Origin: CAMFKD01 sp964436955
Lineage (GTDB): Bacteria; Chlamydiota; Chlamydiia; Chlamydiales; JAJFMA01
Direction: 5' to 3'
Length of the DNA stretch: 64,000 nt
NCBI GenBank assembly: GCA_964436955.1
Contig: CAYTFC010000003.1
Location: forward strand, 1-64,000
Of the stretch, positions 8,839-17,129 are shown in pieces (the stretch's first letter is position 1; the number at the start of each line of letters is the position of its first letter). The notes under the pieces were generated by a model that ran no database searches, was not told the DNA's origin, and was given only the letters and a program-made list of their open reading frames with translations. The translations under genes and the position numbers were made by a program.

Positions 8839-8897
8839 GCTGCCTTTTCCTTGTGGGTCTGCCTCGCCGAGGCAGACAAGTTTCCTAAGGAAGCAGC
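8839..8897. terminator. Nested hairpin between convergent genes
   Basis: An uninterrupted 21-nt palindrome at 8857-8877 (core CCTCGCCGAGG) sits inside weaker arms GCTGC (8839-8843) and GCAGC (8893-8897). A run of T follows on the plus strand from about 8911, inside the 3' end of the PBP gene. It probably separates the nucleotidyltransferase transcript from the oncoming PBP2 gene. The core resembles the CGCCGAAG palindromes elsewhere in the window. Confidence 0.45.
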
Positions 8898-8898
8898 A

Positions 8899-11800
8899 CT
8901 ACAGGCTTTGTTTTTTTTTTATTTCGCGCCATTTGCTAGCGACGCTTGTGGCAATTGGGACGGCATCTCGGCCGAACGATCCATAGCGTAAATACACGAC
9001 AACAACGAGTTCAGGACGTCCTTCCGGATCCTTAAAGACGGTTTCCTGTGATGTTCCATCAAAGACAATTGTTCCGAACCACGTGTGGTTATAGGTGCGC
9101 GTACCTATTTGGCGATCAGGGCCAAAATTCTCTAAACTTTCTGCTGTGCTGGTCTTTCCTACTAATTGTCCTCGTAGATCGATCACGGATTGCAGGACCT
9201 CGGGATGAGGGGCATACAGTTCTTTCAAAGCATAAAACGTTTTGGTTTGATAACGGCTAGCGACTCGATGCATACCTTCGAGTAGTAAACTGCGAATAGG
9301 CGAGGGTAGCAGAACATGCCGCTCTACAATGCTATCTGGTGCTTCTGAGCGGCTTTCACGCATACGTTGCGCGCTTGATAGAAAGAGAGGGAAGTCGATT
9401 CCTGCAGAAAGCAAGCTGTCTCGATAGTCAATGCCACGCCGACACGAGAGCGAAAAGTGGCGCGGTTGAGCTGTTCCCACAATGCTTTGAATGATTTTTG
9501 GCTGAAACACTTTCCCGCCGTTAGCCAAAGTTGAAAGCATAGTTGCTGTTTGCAATGGGGTGACCACCAAACTATGCTGTCCGATTGCCAAACTATATAG
9601 TCCATTGCGGTTATAGTCTAAATCTGAAGGGACTTTACCCGCAATTTCGCCTGGTAGTTGTATTCCTGTGCGTTGTCCATAAGATAGTGAGCGTGCGGCT
9701 TCAGCCAGGTCTAAGGGGCTTTCTAATACATCGCTTGTGAGCAGCGCAAAATAGCTATTACTGGAAACTTCGATGGCTCTTACAACATCAAGTTCCCCGA
9801 TGTTGGGGATTTGCGTTTTGGGAAGGAGTCCACCTTTATAGAATTGTGGGATGGGCTGTCCATCCATTGTGTAGCCGACGATCCAGTCATCCCTTACGCG
9901 AAGGGGTTGGTCCATAATTTTTAGTGGATTGAGGAGCTTTAGATCGGATCCTGATGCTTTTAATGCGATGTAGCGTTGCACTAATGCTTCATAGGCAGTC
10001 ACAATTTTGAAAATGGAGCCTTGTGGGGTGGCCTGGCGATAGGCTATGGAGCGTCCATAGCCAAAACCATAGGTGGGATAGAAGGCGGCAGCTAATTGCT
10101 TCTCATACTGTTGACCCTTTTCCCAACGTAATTGGCGATAGCGTCCATATAATGGGCGGTTTAACTCTTGATAGGAGCGCATGGTGGATAAGTATGCCTG
10201 CGCATTGGTATCGTCTAAATCCTGAAGGGTATTTTGTACTACGAGATAGTCCACATGCCATGGCATAGCCTGATGAGCGCCGTTTTTTATTTCTCGGTAC
10301 CAGCTAGCAAAATAGTCTTGATAAGGTTCTAAAAGGGGGTTTCTTTCTAGGCCGCTCCCGCGAACAAACATGAGAACGAGCTTGGGTCCATTTGTCGCCC
10401 AAAATTCTTGAAACAATGCCTTTTCTTTTGCGTCGAGGTGCTCTGTATAGGGTTTGGCATAGCGTTTATTTAAGACTTCTTCCCGTCGTTTGTCTTTCAA
10501 AAAGGTCTTTTCGTGAGCTTTACGCCATTCTTTAAAGGTCACGGTATGGAATAGGTCGCGGGTCATTTGATGCACTGCTTCTTGCACCACAATGCAGGCT
10601 TGGTTCACACGACGATAGTCGCTTAAAGACTGATCTCCAATGGACAGAAGCAGCTGCTGATTGAAGCGATCTCCATTCACTAGCATGCGGCAAAGATCGA
10701 TAAGAAGTACCTTATCGTATGTATGCTTGACATCAGACAGATAGTGGTCAGTCTGAAATTTGATCAGTTCGATTTCTTCAGCAGCGAGGTTAAGATTAGC
10801 TTCGATGCGCTCCCTTTCGGCGGCTGGTAAGGGACACGTTTGCGCTTGATGCCCGTTTTCTTGGTAGAGTAGGTTCAACAAGTAGGAAAGATCTGCTTGT
10901 CCACCGGCTGCAATGAGGCGGTCCGCAGCGCGTTGCAGGGCTACGGCACCATTGAGATCGCGTACGTTCTTTAGACCTTTCACGACGTCGCCTTTCTCGT
11001 AGAGAGTGAGGTCGAGGTATTTTGACCAGCTTAAGGGTACGCTTTCTTCCCAAAAGCAGGTGTCACAGACTTCGCGTTGCAACGGACGCTTACCGTCCCA
11101 CATGTTAGCTAGGTAATCATCGGTTTCAAACCACCGTCGAATGTTAGCTTTCTTGGTCGCGTTTAAAGTTGTGTCGCCTGAAGATACAAAGTCATTGGGA
11201 TCGAATCGTGGCCAAGATGCCAACGCAACGATTTCGCCGTTATTGGGATCCATGGCTACAATAGCGCCACCTTTAATCCACGGCTCCTTTACGGGCAGTT
11301 CTTCTTCTAACCGATGCGGCTTTGCCACACGTGTGTGTCGTATATGCTCGTTTTGAGCCAAAAGTTTTTCTGCGTGCTCTTGCAATTCTAGTGATAAGGT
11401 TAGCCCCACACTGCGACCCGGAATGGGTTGCCGCTGTCCTGGCAACTCGCGTAGATAGTTTCCCTTAGAATCCACGTAATAGCGCTTTTTTCCGTGATAG
11501 CCACGCAGGTCTTCCTCGAATTGCGCTTCAACTCCAGCCTTTCCTACATGATCATTGATGGCGTAGGCGCGCTCGTCAATGTCGCGAAGGCGCTCACGCG
11601 CCTCTTCTACTGTCGCAAGGTTGAAGGGTAAAGGGGATTCTTGACCAGAGTCATATTCTCGAAAGTAACGCTGTAGAGACTTACGTTCGTGAATGATACC
11701 TTGGTATGTATTCGCATCAATCGCTCCCATATAGCCAACGATATCGCCTGCGGCACGTTCATAAGGATAATGACGCTTTGGAATACGCTGAGCTAGCAAT

Positions 11801-12318
11801 CCCGGCCAGTCGGTTTCCAACATTTTTAGGCGATAGTATTCCTGTTCAGAAATATCCTTCTTTACCAAGTAGGGAACATGATCGTAATAAGCGGCCTCGG
11901 CATGAATGCGGTCTTCGAGCTCATCGGCGTCAAGATTGAGTTCTGCTGCCAATAGTTCTGAAAGCTTGCGGATATGTTCGCGTCGTTTAGGTTTGCGCAC
12001 GCGTTTGCCATCTGGTCCAGTTTCCCAAGCCCATGAGGCTATGGGTTGGATCTGCGAATAGTTGACGGCGGCATTGTACTGAATTTTATTGAGAGCTAAT
12101 GGTAAGCCAAAGCGATCGCGAATCGAGGCTCGTCGCGCGGGTTCAATGACAGTGCGGCGAGTAGGAGCTTGGGCGGCCGCGGCCCGTTCGTCGTATTGCA
12201 CTACCGACAAATACCAAACTCTTAAGAGAATCAGGAACAATCCGACCAATACAATATGGAGAATGCGGCTAGCTTTGCCGGGGACGTTCGCTGACTGTCG
12301 GTATGCATTCATGGGCAT
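8899..12318 (-). CDS. pbp2: Penicillin-binding protein 2, chlamydial giant type
   Basis: 1139 aa class B PBP (monofunctional D,D-transpeptidase), anchored by a TM helix at about residues 19-41. The dimerisation region follows (GDIVGYMGAID near 191; GKAGVEAQFEEDLRG near 259). Active-site motifs: SIFK (Ser768), SSN (852-854) and KTS (1055-1057) in place of the usual KTG. About 370 extra residues (roughly 375-750) lie between ALASWPRFDPNDF and the SxxK motif, where E. coli PBP2 has about 50; this accounts for the great length, which is also known for chlamydial PBP2. Expected to act in division-associated peptidoglycan synthesis, since chlamydiae lack FtsZ. Its position near rpsB matches CT682. 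Confidence 0.93.
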   Translation of the reverse strand: MPMNAYRQSANVPGKASRILHIVLVGLFLILLRVWYLSVVQYDERAAAAQAPTRRTVIEPARRASIRDRFGLPLALNKIQYNAAVNYSQIQPIASWAWETGPDGKRVRKPKRREHIRKLSELLAAELNLDADELEDRIHAEAAYYDHVPYLVKKDISEQEYYRLKMLETDWPGLLAQRIPKRHYPYERAAGDIVGYMGAIDANTYQGIIHERKSLQRYFREYDSGQESPLPFNLATVEEARERLRDIDERAYAINDHVGKAGVEAQFEEDLRGYHGKKRYYVDSKGNYLRELPGQRQPIPGRSVGLTLSLELQEHAEKLLAQNEHIRHTRVAKPHRLEEELPVKEPWIKGGAIVAMDPNNGEIVALASWPRFDPNDFVSSGDTTLNATKKANIRRWFETDDYLANMWDGKRPLQREVCDTCFWEESVPLSWSKYLDLTLYEKGDVVKGLKNVRDLNGAVALQRAADRLIAAGGQADLSYLLNLLYQENGHQAQTCPLPAAERERIEANLNLAAEEIELIKFQTDHYLSDVKHTYDKVLLIDLCRMLVNGDRFNQQLLLSIGDQSLSDYRRVNQACIVVQEAVHQMTRDLFHTVTFKEWRKAHEKTFLKDKRREEVLNKRYAKPYTEHLDAKEKALFQEFWATNGPKLVLMFVRGSGLERNPLLEPYQDYFASWYREIKNGAHQAMPWHVDYLVVQNTLQDLDDTNAQAYLSTMRSYQELNRPLYGRYRQLRWEKGQQYEKQLAAAFYPTYGFGYGRSIAYRQATPQGSIFKIVTAYEALVQRYIALKASGSDLKLLNPLKIMDQPLRVRDDWIVGYTMDGQPIPQFYKGGLLPKTQIPNIGELDVVRAIEVSSNSYFALLTSDVLESPLDLAEAARSLSYGQRTGIQLPGEIAGKVPSDLDYNRNGLYSLAIGQHSLVVTPLQTATMLSTLANGGKVFQPKIIQSIVGTAQPRHFSLSCRRGIDYRDSLLSAGIDFPLFLSSAQRMRESRSEAPDSIVERHVLLPSPIRSLLLEGMHRVASRYQTKTFYALKELYAPHPEVLQSVIDLRGQLVGKTSTAESLENFGPDRQIGTRTYNHTWFGTIVFDGTSQETVFKDPEGRPELVVVVYLRYGSFGRDAVPIATSVASKWREIKKKQSL

Positions 12319-12385
12319 TCTGTGTGAAAAAAGCTACGCAAAGCTTAACACACTAGCCAAACCCCAGCAACAGAGAAGCAATGAC

Positions 12386-13564
12386 CTATGTTTTATGATT
12401 ACGCCATATCCAACCTGATCTGTCCGAGCAGTGTACGTCTGTAACCGAGGCCTTTCCATTAAAACCGTCATACGTATATTTACCCCAAAAATAGGGTTTT
12501 TGAAGTTCGCAATCTAAATGTTTGTTGGAATATTTAGGCCATCTAGCCCATTCAAAAAAGCTCTTAAGCTCACCACGTTTCTCGATCGGGAGGTCTCCTG
12601 GTTTAACACAGCCTGCCATATCCAGGGCAACTTCTCCGCATGTAGTGAGAGGTGATTGTTTGTCTAGGTCCGTCTGCATGCTGTTGAATGCATTTGTATA
12701 GGCTGCACATGTTTGTGTTTCAGTATTAAAAACACTCTCTACGAAATTACGTCCTGAATGCGCAAGTGAGCTTGTTTGCTGAGTGAGTTCTGAACATGCT
12801 TTTGGCAGATGGGAGTATTGTGGTGTTTTAGACGTATCAATATTAAAATGACTAACGTTAAATCCCGCGCCGTTATCTAACTGGCTTTTGGTTCTCGAGG
12901 AACTATATTTTAAGTCACACTCTGCGTCCCAACGTGTAAACCCGCTCCAGGTCCCGCCAACGCGCGTACATTCTTGATCTGCTGCTTTCCATAGCGTTTC
13001 AATGCGTTTACTTTCGGCTGAAAAATCACTATAGAGCTTAAATGCGGTACCAGCCACAGCACAAATACCAAAAATTATTACGCCGGTACTTCGCAAGTTA
13101 GCGGGGTTGCTGAAGAATGTTTTAATATCTTTCCATCGTTCAGAAAGGGATTTGGTTGGTTCAGGTGGGCGATCACCGAAGATACGATAGGCTGCGATTT
13201 CCAAAGCTTTGCTGGATTTTTTATCAAAGATGGCAACCATTGGCGACACGAATGCGATTTTAAGTGCGCGCCACAACATCCAGATATGTTGGTCAAAAAT
13301 TTCTCTAAATGTTTTGGCATCCTTCACTGATAGATGCAGCTTTTGAGCTCCTGTACGGAGAGTCTCCCAGCCTGCAAATAGGGAATGATAAGCCATCCCT
13401 GTGATTGCGATGGTTTCAAGAGCTACAGCGGTAAGAGTCGGCGCTGCCAACAAATTAAAAAAAATGGCACTTGTGAAACTTGTATGGTTTCTCCAATGCG
13501 TCCAGTCTTGGACCTTATCCAAAGCTTTTTCGCCTAGACGATGCATCTGTAGAGCAACATTCAT
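12386..13564 (-). CDS. Hypothetical membrane protein at the ompA-equivalent locus
   Basis: 392 aa with no recognised domain. Hydrophobic stretches near residues 33-60 and 151-172 (TGVIIFGICAVAGTAF) suggest two membrane passes. The C-terminal half is rich in Cys (about 10) and aromatic residues and looks extracytoplasmic, e.g. WSGFTRWDAECDL and CGEVALDMAGCVKPG. It occupies the place between PBP2 and rpsB where Chlamydia carries the porin gene ompA, but it has no porin-like signal peptide or beta-barrel pattern and reads on the opposite strand to rpsB. Confidence 0.65.
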   Translation of the reverse strand: MNVALQMHRLGEKALDKVQDWTHWRNHTSFTSAIFFNLLAAPTLTAVALETIAITGMAYHSLFAGWETLRTGAQKLHLSVKDAKTFREIFDQHIWMLWRALKIAFVSPMVAIFDKKSSKALEIAAYRIFGDRPPEPTKSLSERWKDIKTFFSNPANLRSTGVIIFGICAVAGTAFKLYSDFSAESKRIETLWKAADQECTRVGGTWSGFTRWDAECDLKYSSSRTKSQLDNGAGFNVSHFNIDTSKTPQYSHLPKACSELTQQTSSLAHSGRNFVESVFNTETQTCAAYTNAFNSMQTDLDKQSPLTTCGEVALDMAGCVKPGDLPIEKRGELKSFFEWARWPKYSNKHLDCELQKPYFWGKYTYDGFNGKASVTDVHCSDRSGWIWRNHKT

Positions 13565-13662
13565 AATTAAACCTCATACGATTGGCCAAGTAGTATACCA
13601 TGGAAATCAGTTCATAGTCAACCACTTGCCGAAAGGAAGGGATCGTCGGGGCCCCTTTCCTG

Positions 13663-13691
13663 TAGACAACAAAACTCTCGGAAGTTATATT
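13663..13691 (+). promoter_or_regulatory. Promoter for tRNA-Gly (and probably rpsB)
   Basis: TAGACA (13663-13668), 17-bp spacer, TATATT (13686-13691); the predicted start is about 10 bp before the tRNA. No equally good promoter is seen between the tRNA and rpsB, so rpsB-tsf may be read from here. Confidence 0.5.
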
Positions 13692-13708
13692 ATTGGTTCG
13701 CCAGTTGC

Positions 13709-13779
13709 GCGCCTGTAGTTCAATGGTAGAACAGTAGCCTTCCAAGCTACGAGTGTCAGTTCGATTCTGATCAGGCGCT
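13709..13779 (+). tRNA. tRNA-Gly (anticodon UCC)
   Basis: Cloverleaf of 71 nt: acceptor GCGCCTG/CAGGCGC, D-arm GTAGTTCAATGGTAGAAC, anticodon stem-loop with TCC (reads GGA and GGG), T-loop TTCGATT, and discriminator T as usual for Gly. CCA is not encoded. It is 83 bp upstream of rpsB. Confidence 0.95.
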
Positions 13780-13862
13780 TCTTTTCACGAAACTAACAAA
13801 CCAAGACCGAAATCTCGCCCTCAGGGTGGGATGCCGATGTCGATAAAATAAAGGGACAAGGC

Positions 13863-14681
13863 TTGGCACAGCAACAACAACAAGCTCAAGAAGTTACCAT
13901 TAAGGATCTTCTAGAAGCCGGAGCTCATTACGGTCACCAGACCCGCCGTTGGAACCCTAAGATGAAGCGATTCATCTTCGAAGCTCGTAACGGAATTTAC
14001 ATTATAGACCTCGCCAAAACGCTGCAGCAGCTGCGTAAAGGTATCGAGGTAGTGAAAGAGACCATTGCAAAGCGTCAATCTATTCTCTTCGTAGGTACTA
14101 AAAAACAGGCAAAAGCGGTCGTACGTGAGTGTGCAGAGCATTGCGACGAATTTTATGTTTGCGAGCGCTGGTTGGGCGGTATGCTCACCAACCTGCAGAC
14201 CATTCGTGCGTCTGTACGTAAACTCGAGCGTATCGAAAAACGTATAGGCACTACTGACGACGACCTAACGAAGAAAGAAATTTCTCTTTTGACGAAAGAT
14301 CAAATCAAATTGGACAAAAACCTCTCGGGCGTACGTGGCATGCGCAAGCTACCAGGCCTGCTGATCGTTGTTGACCCAGGCAAAGAGCATATTGCTGTTG
14401 CGGAAGCCAACAAACTAGGCATTCCTATATTGGGCTTGGTCGATACCAACTGTAACCCCGATCCAATCACTCACGTCATCGCTTGTAACGACGATGCCTT
14501 AAAAAGCATTAAGCTTATTCTTTCCGCCCTCGCAAGTGCTATCCTCGAGAAGAAGAAAGAACTGCGCGTATTGGGTGACAAGTCTGATGAGCCAACGACA
14601 AGCGAAGATGATGCCTTAAGTGCTGAATTTGCAGAAAAACTGCAAGAAGCCGGCGAAGGCTCTGACAAGGGAGACAAATAA
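13863..14681 (+). CDS. rpsB: 30S ribosomal protein S2
   Basis: 272 aa. Conserved S2 features: LLEAGAHYGHQTRRWNPKMKRFIF, GTKKQAKAVV, RWLGGMLTN, PGLLIVVDPGKE and GLVDTNCNPDPI. The ORF starts at a TTG preceded by AGGGACAAGGC; no ATG is present before the conserved core, so the TTG start is accepted. The acidic 30-residue C-terminal tail (SDEPTTSEDDALSAEF) is variable in the family. tsf follows directly (the ATG overlaps nothing; 1 bp gap). Confidence 0.97.
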   Translation: MAQQQQQAQEVTIKDLLEAGAHYGHQTRRWNPKMKRFIFEARNGIYIIDLAKTLQQLRKGIEVVKETIAKRQSILFVGTKKQAKAVVRECAEHCDEFYVCERWLGGMLTNLQTIRASVRKLERIEKRIGTTDDDLTKKEISLLTKDQIKLDKNLSGVRGMRKLPGLLIVVDPGKEHIAVAEANKLGIPILGLVDTNCNPDPITHVIACNDDALKSIKLILSALASAILEKKKELRVLGDKSDEPTTSEDDALSAEFAEKLQEAGEGSDKGDK

Positions 14682-14682
14682 T

Positions 14683-15531
14683 ATGGCCGACGTCACAACA
14701 GCAATGATTCAAGAAGTGCGTGAACGCACTGGCGTTGGCATGGGCAAGTGCAAACAAGCGCTTGTTGAAGCTAACGGCGATGTGGAAAATGCCATTTCTA
14801 TCCTCCGTAAATCTGGAGTTGCTTCAGCTGTTAAGAAGGCTGGACGTCAGACTAACGAAGGGATGATTGGTACCGCAGAAGGCACGGATGCCATTGGCGT
14901 GATCGAAGTCAATAGCGAGACCGATTTCGTTGTACAGAACGCGCTATTCCAGCAGTATTTGCATGATATGGCCAAAGAAGTAGCTAACACAAAACCTAGT
15001 TCCTTAGAAGCCTTTCTGCAGCAGAAGTACTCTAAAGAAGCTGACCTTACAATCGACGAATACCGTGCCACCGTGATTCAAACCATCGGTGAGAACATCC
15101 AGTTACGTCGCCTGAAAGTGCTACCAAAATCCAGCAATCTCTCCATCGGCGTCTATTCTCATATGAATGGAAAGATCGTTGTTGTGGTAGAAATTGAGGG
15201 CAGTTCTGGCGAAGAAGCATTAGCGAAAGACATCGCTATGCATATCGCCGCTGCAGCTCCAGAGTATGTTTCATCCGACACTATACCAGCGGAAATCGTC
15301 GCTCACGAGCGTGAAATCGCCAAAGGCCAAGTGCAGGGTAAACCAGAAAATATCGTCGAAAAAATTGTCGACGGTAAACTGAAGGCTTTCTTTGACCAAG
15401 TTTGCCTTGTTAACCAGCACTACATTCGCGATGATAAATTGACAATTGCCGAATTGGTAGAACAGCGCGCTAAAGCCGCTGGGAAACCATTGAAGATTGC
15501 CAGCTTTATCCGTTGGATGGTCGGTCAATAG
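14683..15531 (+). CDS. tsf: Elongation factor Ts
   Basis: 282 aa guanine-nucleotide exchange factor for EF-Tu. N-terminal UBA-like segment VRERTGVGMGKCKQAL, then NEGMIGTAEG and the SETDFVVQN core signature that contacts EF-Tu. Start at ATG 14683; a longer in-frame ORF running back into rpsB is rejected because the family starts here. Followed by a strong hairpin terminator, which separates rpsB-tsf from pyrH-frr. Confidence 0.97.
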   Translation: MADVTTAMIQEVRERTGVGMGKCKQALVEANGDVENAISILRKSGVASAVKKAGRQTNEGMIGTAEGTDAIGVIEVNSETDFVVQNALFQQYLHDMAKEVANTKPSSLEAFLQQKYSKEADLTIDEYRATVIQTIGENIQLRRLKVLPKSSNLSIGVYSHMNGKIVVVVEIEGSSGEEALAKDIAMHIAAAAPEYVSSDTIPAEIVAHEREIAKGQVQGKPENIVEKIVDGKLKAFFDQVCLVNQHYIRDDKLTIAELVEQRAKAAGKPLKIASFIRWMVGQ

Positions 15532-15542
15532 GGAATCATTAG

Positions 15543-15570
15543 ACAGAAGTTGGGTTTTCCCAACTTCTGT
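15543..15570 (+). terminator. Intrinsic terminator/attenuator between tsf and pyrH
   Basis: Twelve-bp perfect stem ACAGAAGTTGGG / CCCAACTTCTGT with a TTTT loop, followed by a moderately T-rich tail (TTCGTATTTC). It sits 27 nt upstream of the pyrH Shine-Dalgarno, so it may attenuate rather than fully stop transcription. Confidence 0.75.
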
Positions 15571-15608
15571 TTCGTATTTCTAACCGTAGTGATTCCAAGG
15601 AGGTTGTT

Positions 15609-16325
15609 ATTTCATACAAACGCGTATTGCTAAAACTCTCCGGTGAAATGCTCGCAGGCCAGCAGAAGTTTGGACTTTTGCCAGAAGCTTGCCTCCACAC
15701 AGCCAAAGCCATCCAGGCATTATCTTCAAAAGGCGTTCAAGTAGGCATAGTCATTGGTGGCGGCAATATTTTCCGCGGAGTTCCCCTTGTATCGTTAAAT
15801 TTACCACGAGTTCCGGCTGACCAAATGGGCATGCTTGCTACGCTCATGAATGGAATTGCCCTGCAGCAAACTTTGAACAGTATTGGATGCCCTACAAAAT
15901 TGATGAGCGGCCTGGAATGTCCTAAAGTTGCCGAAGCGTTTATGTGGGCTCGAGCCGTTGAGTATTTAGACCAAGGTTTTCCTGTCATCTTTGCTGGTGG
16001 AACTGGTAACTCATTCTTTACCACCGACACGACAGCCGCCCTGCGTGCCTGTGAAGTACAAGCCGATGTTCTGCTGAAAGCTACTAAGGTAGACGGTATT
16101 TACGACAAAGACCCAATCAAGCATGTGGACGCCACAAAATTCCAAAGCATTTCCTATAGTCAGATGCTTGCACAAAAACTAGAAGTTATGGATGCTACTG
16201 CCGTTACCATGTGCCGTAATGGAAACATTCCCATCCTCGTATTTAACATGGCAGAGCTAGACAATCCGAACGTGATCACATTGCTATCTCAACAAAATAT
16301 TGGAACACTTGTAACCCCTGGGTGA
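15609..16325 (+). CDS. pyrH: UMP kinase, probable AUU start
   Basis: Phosphorylates UMP to UDP in pyrimidine nucleotide synthesis. Family motifs: YKRVLLKLSGEML, GVQVGIVIGGGNIFRG, ADQMGMLATLMNG, FAGGTGNSFFTTDTTAALRA, LKATKVDGIYDKDP. The first canonical-type start (TTG 15627) would remove the conserved YKRV strand and is 23 nt from the Shine-Dalgarno. A strong AAGGAGG at 15597-15603 is 5 nt before ATT at 15609, giving MSYKRVLLKL as in other PyrH proteins (238 aa). No in-frame ATG or GTG exists between the Shine-Dalgarno and the core. Overlaps the possible GTG start of frr. Confidence 0.9.
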   Translation: MSYKRVLLKLSGEMLAGQQKFGLLPEACLHTAKAIQALSSKGVQVGIVIGGGNIFRGVPLVSLNLPRVPADQMGMLATLMNGIALQQTLNSIGCPTKLMSGLECPKVAEAFMWARAVEYLDQGFPVIFAGGTGNSFFTTDTTAALRACEVQADVLLKATKVDGIYDKDPIKHVDATKFQSISYSQMLAQKLEVMDATAVTMCRNGNIPILVFNMAELDNPNVITLLSQQNIGTLVTPG

Positions 16326-16330
16326 AGCAG

Positions 16331-16882
16331 ATGAGTACTCTCAATCAAGCACAAGAGAAAATGCAGGCCGCCATTGACCACCTTAGTACCGAGCTGAAGA
16401 GCTTGCGTACAGGTCGCGCTAACCCAGCCTTGTTAGACAATGTGCAGGTGGAAGTTTATGGCACACAGATGCGTTTACGCGATGTGGCATCCGTTACCGC
16501 TCCTGAGGCGCGTCAACTCGTTATCACTCCATTCGATGCCAATAATGTGCATTCCGTTGCAAAAGGCATTGATAAAGCCAACCTAGGTTATCAGGGTGTT
16601 GTGGATGGTAAAATTGTTCGCATTAACATCCCTCAGATGGATACTGAAATGCGAAAAGAGATGGTAAAAACCGCCCACAAGCGCTGTGAAGAAACTAAAG
16701 TCAACGTCAGGCACGTGAGAAGGGACTTTATTGAAGACGCACGTAAACAGAAAGCTGACGGCATCATTACCGAAGATGACATCAAGCGCCAAGAAAAATC
16801 CATCCAAGATCTTACAGACAAATTTTGTGCTAAGTCCGATGAAGTTACAGCCGCCAAAGAAAAAGAAATCATGACTATTTAG
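16331..16882 (+). CDS. frr: Ribosome recycling factor
   Basis: 183 aa from ATG 16331 (a GTG at 16322 overlapping the pyrH stop would add three residues; MSTLNQAQEKM fits the family better). Splits post-termination ribosomes together with EF-G. Signatures: LRTGRANPALLDNVQVEVYG, PFDANNVHSVAKGI, RINIPQMDTEMRKEMVK and a C-terminal EITAAKEKE-type helix. Short spacing to pyrH indicates one transcript. Confidence 0.96.
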   Translation: MSTLNQAQEKMQAAIDHLSTELKSLRTGRANPALLDNVQVEVYGTQMRLRDVASVTAPEARQLVITPFDANNVHSVAKGIDKANLGYQGVVDGKIVRINIPQMDTEMRKEMVKTAHKRCEETKVNVRHVRRDFIEDARKQKADGIITEDDIKRQEKSIQDLTDKFCAKSDEVTAAKEKEIMTI

Positions 16883-16884
16883 CA

Positions 16885-16913
16885 TTGCGTTTTTTTCATG
16901 GACCGTATAGACT
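16885..16913 (+). promoter_or_regulatory. Possible promoter for tRNA-Glu/tRNA-Lys
   Basis: TTGCGT (16885-16890), 17-bp spacer, TAGACT (16908-16913), 27 bp before tRNA-Glu. Each hexamer matches the consensus at four positions. Confidence 0.35.
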
Positions 16914-16939
16914 TACAGGTCCAAAACGATGAAGTGTAT

Positions 16940-17014
16940 GGCCCCATCGTCTAGTCTGGTCTAGGACACCGGATTTTCATTCCGATAACAGGGGTTCGAA
17001 TCCCCTTGGGGTCA
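16940..17014 (+). tRNA. tRNA-Glu (anticodon UUC)
   Basis: 75-nt cloverleaf: acceptor GGCCCCA/TGGGGTC with one G-T pair, anticodon loop ATTTTCAT giving TTC, T-arm AGGGG-TTCGAAT-CCCCT, discriminator A. CCA not encoded. Confidence 0.95.
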
Positions 17015-17026
17015 ATTTCTTTCCTA

Positions 17027-17100
17027 GGGTCTTTAGCTCAGTTGGTTAGAGCACCTCACTTTTAATGAGGGAGTCGATGGTTCGAGTCCATCAAGACCCA
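17027..17100 (+). tRNA. tRNA-Lys (anticodon UUU)
   Basis: 74-nt cloverleaf: acceptor GGGTCTT/AAGACCC, D-arm with AGCTCAGTTGGTTAGAGC, anticodon loop CTTTTAA (TTT), T-loop TTCGAGT, discriminator A. Twelve bp after tRNA-Glu, probably one transcript. Confidence 0.96.
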
Positions 17101-17129
17101 AATTTCCTTAGCTCACAAGGTAACATTCT

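Noticed and set aside
13639..13662. GGGGCCCC-centred hairpin upstream of tRNA-Gly as terminator
   Set aside because: It lies upstream of the tRNA promoter and behind the start, not the end, of the minus-strand gene; no T-run follows.
14620..14682. Upstream extension of tsf into rpsB
   Set aside because: EF-Ts starts at MADVTTAMI; the extension is only the read-through frame of the rpsB 3' end.
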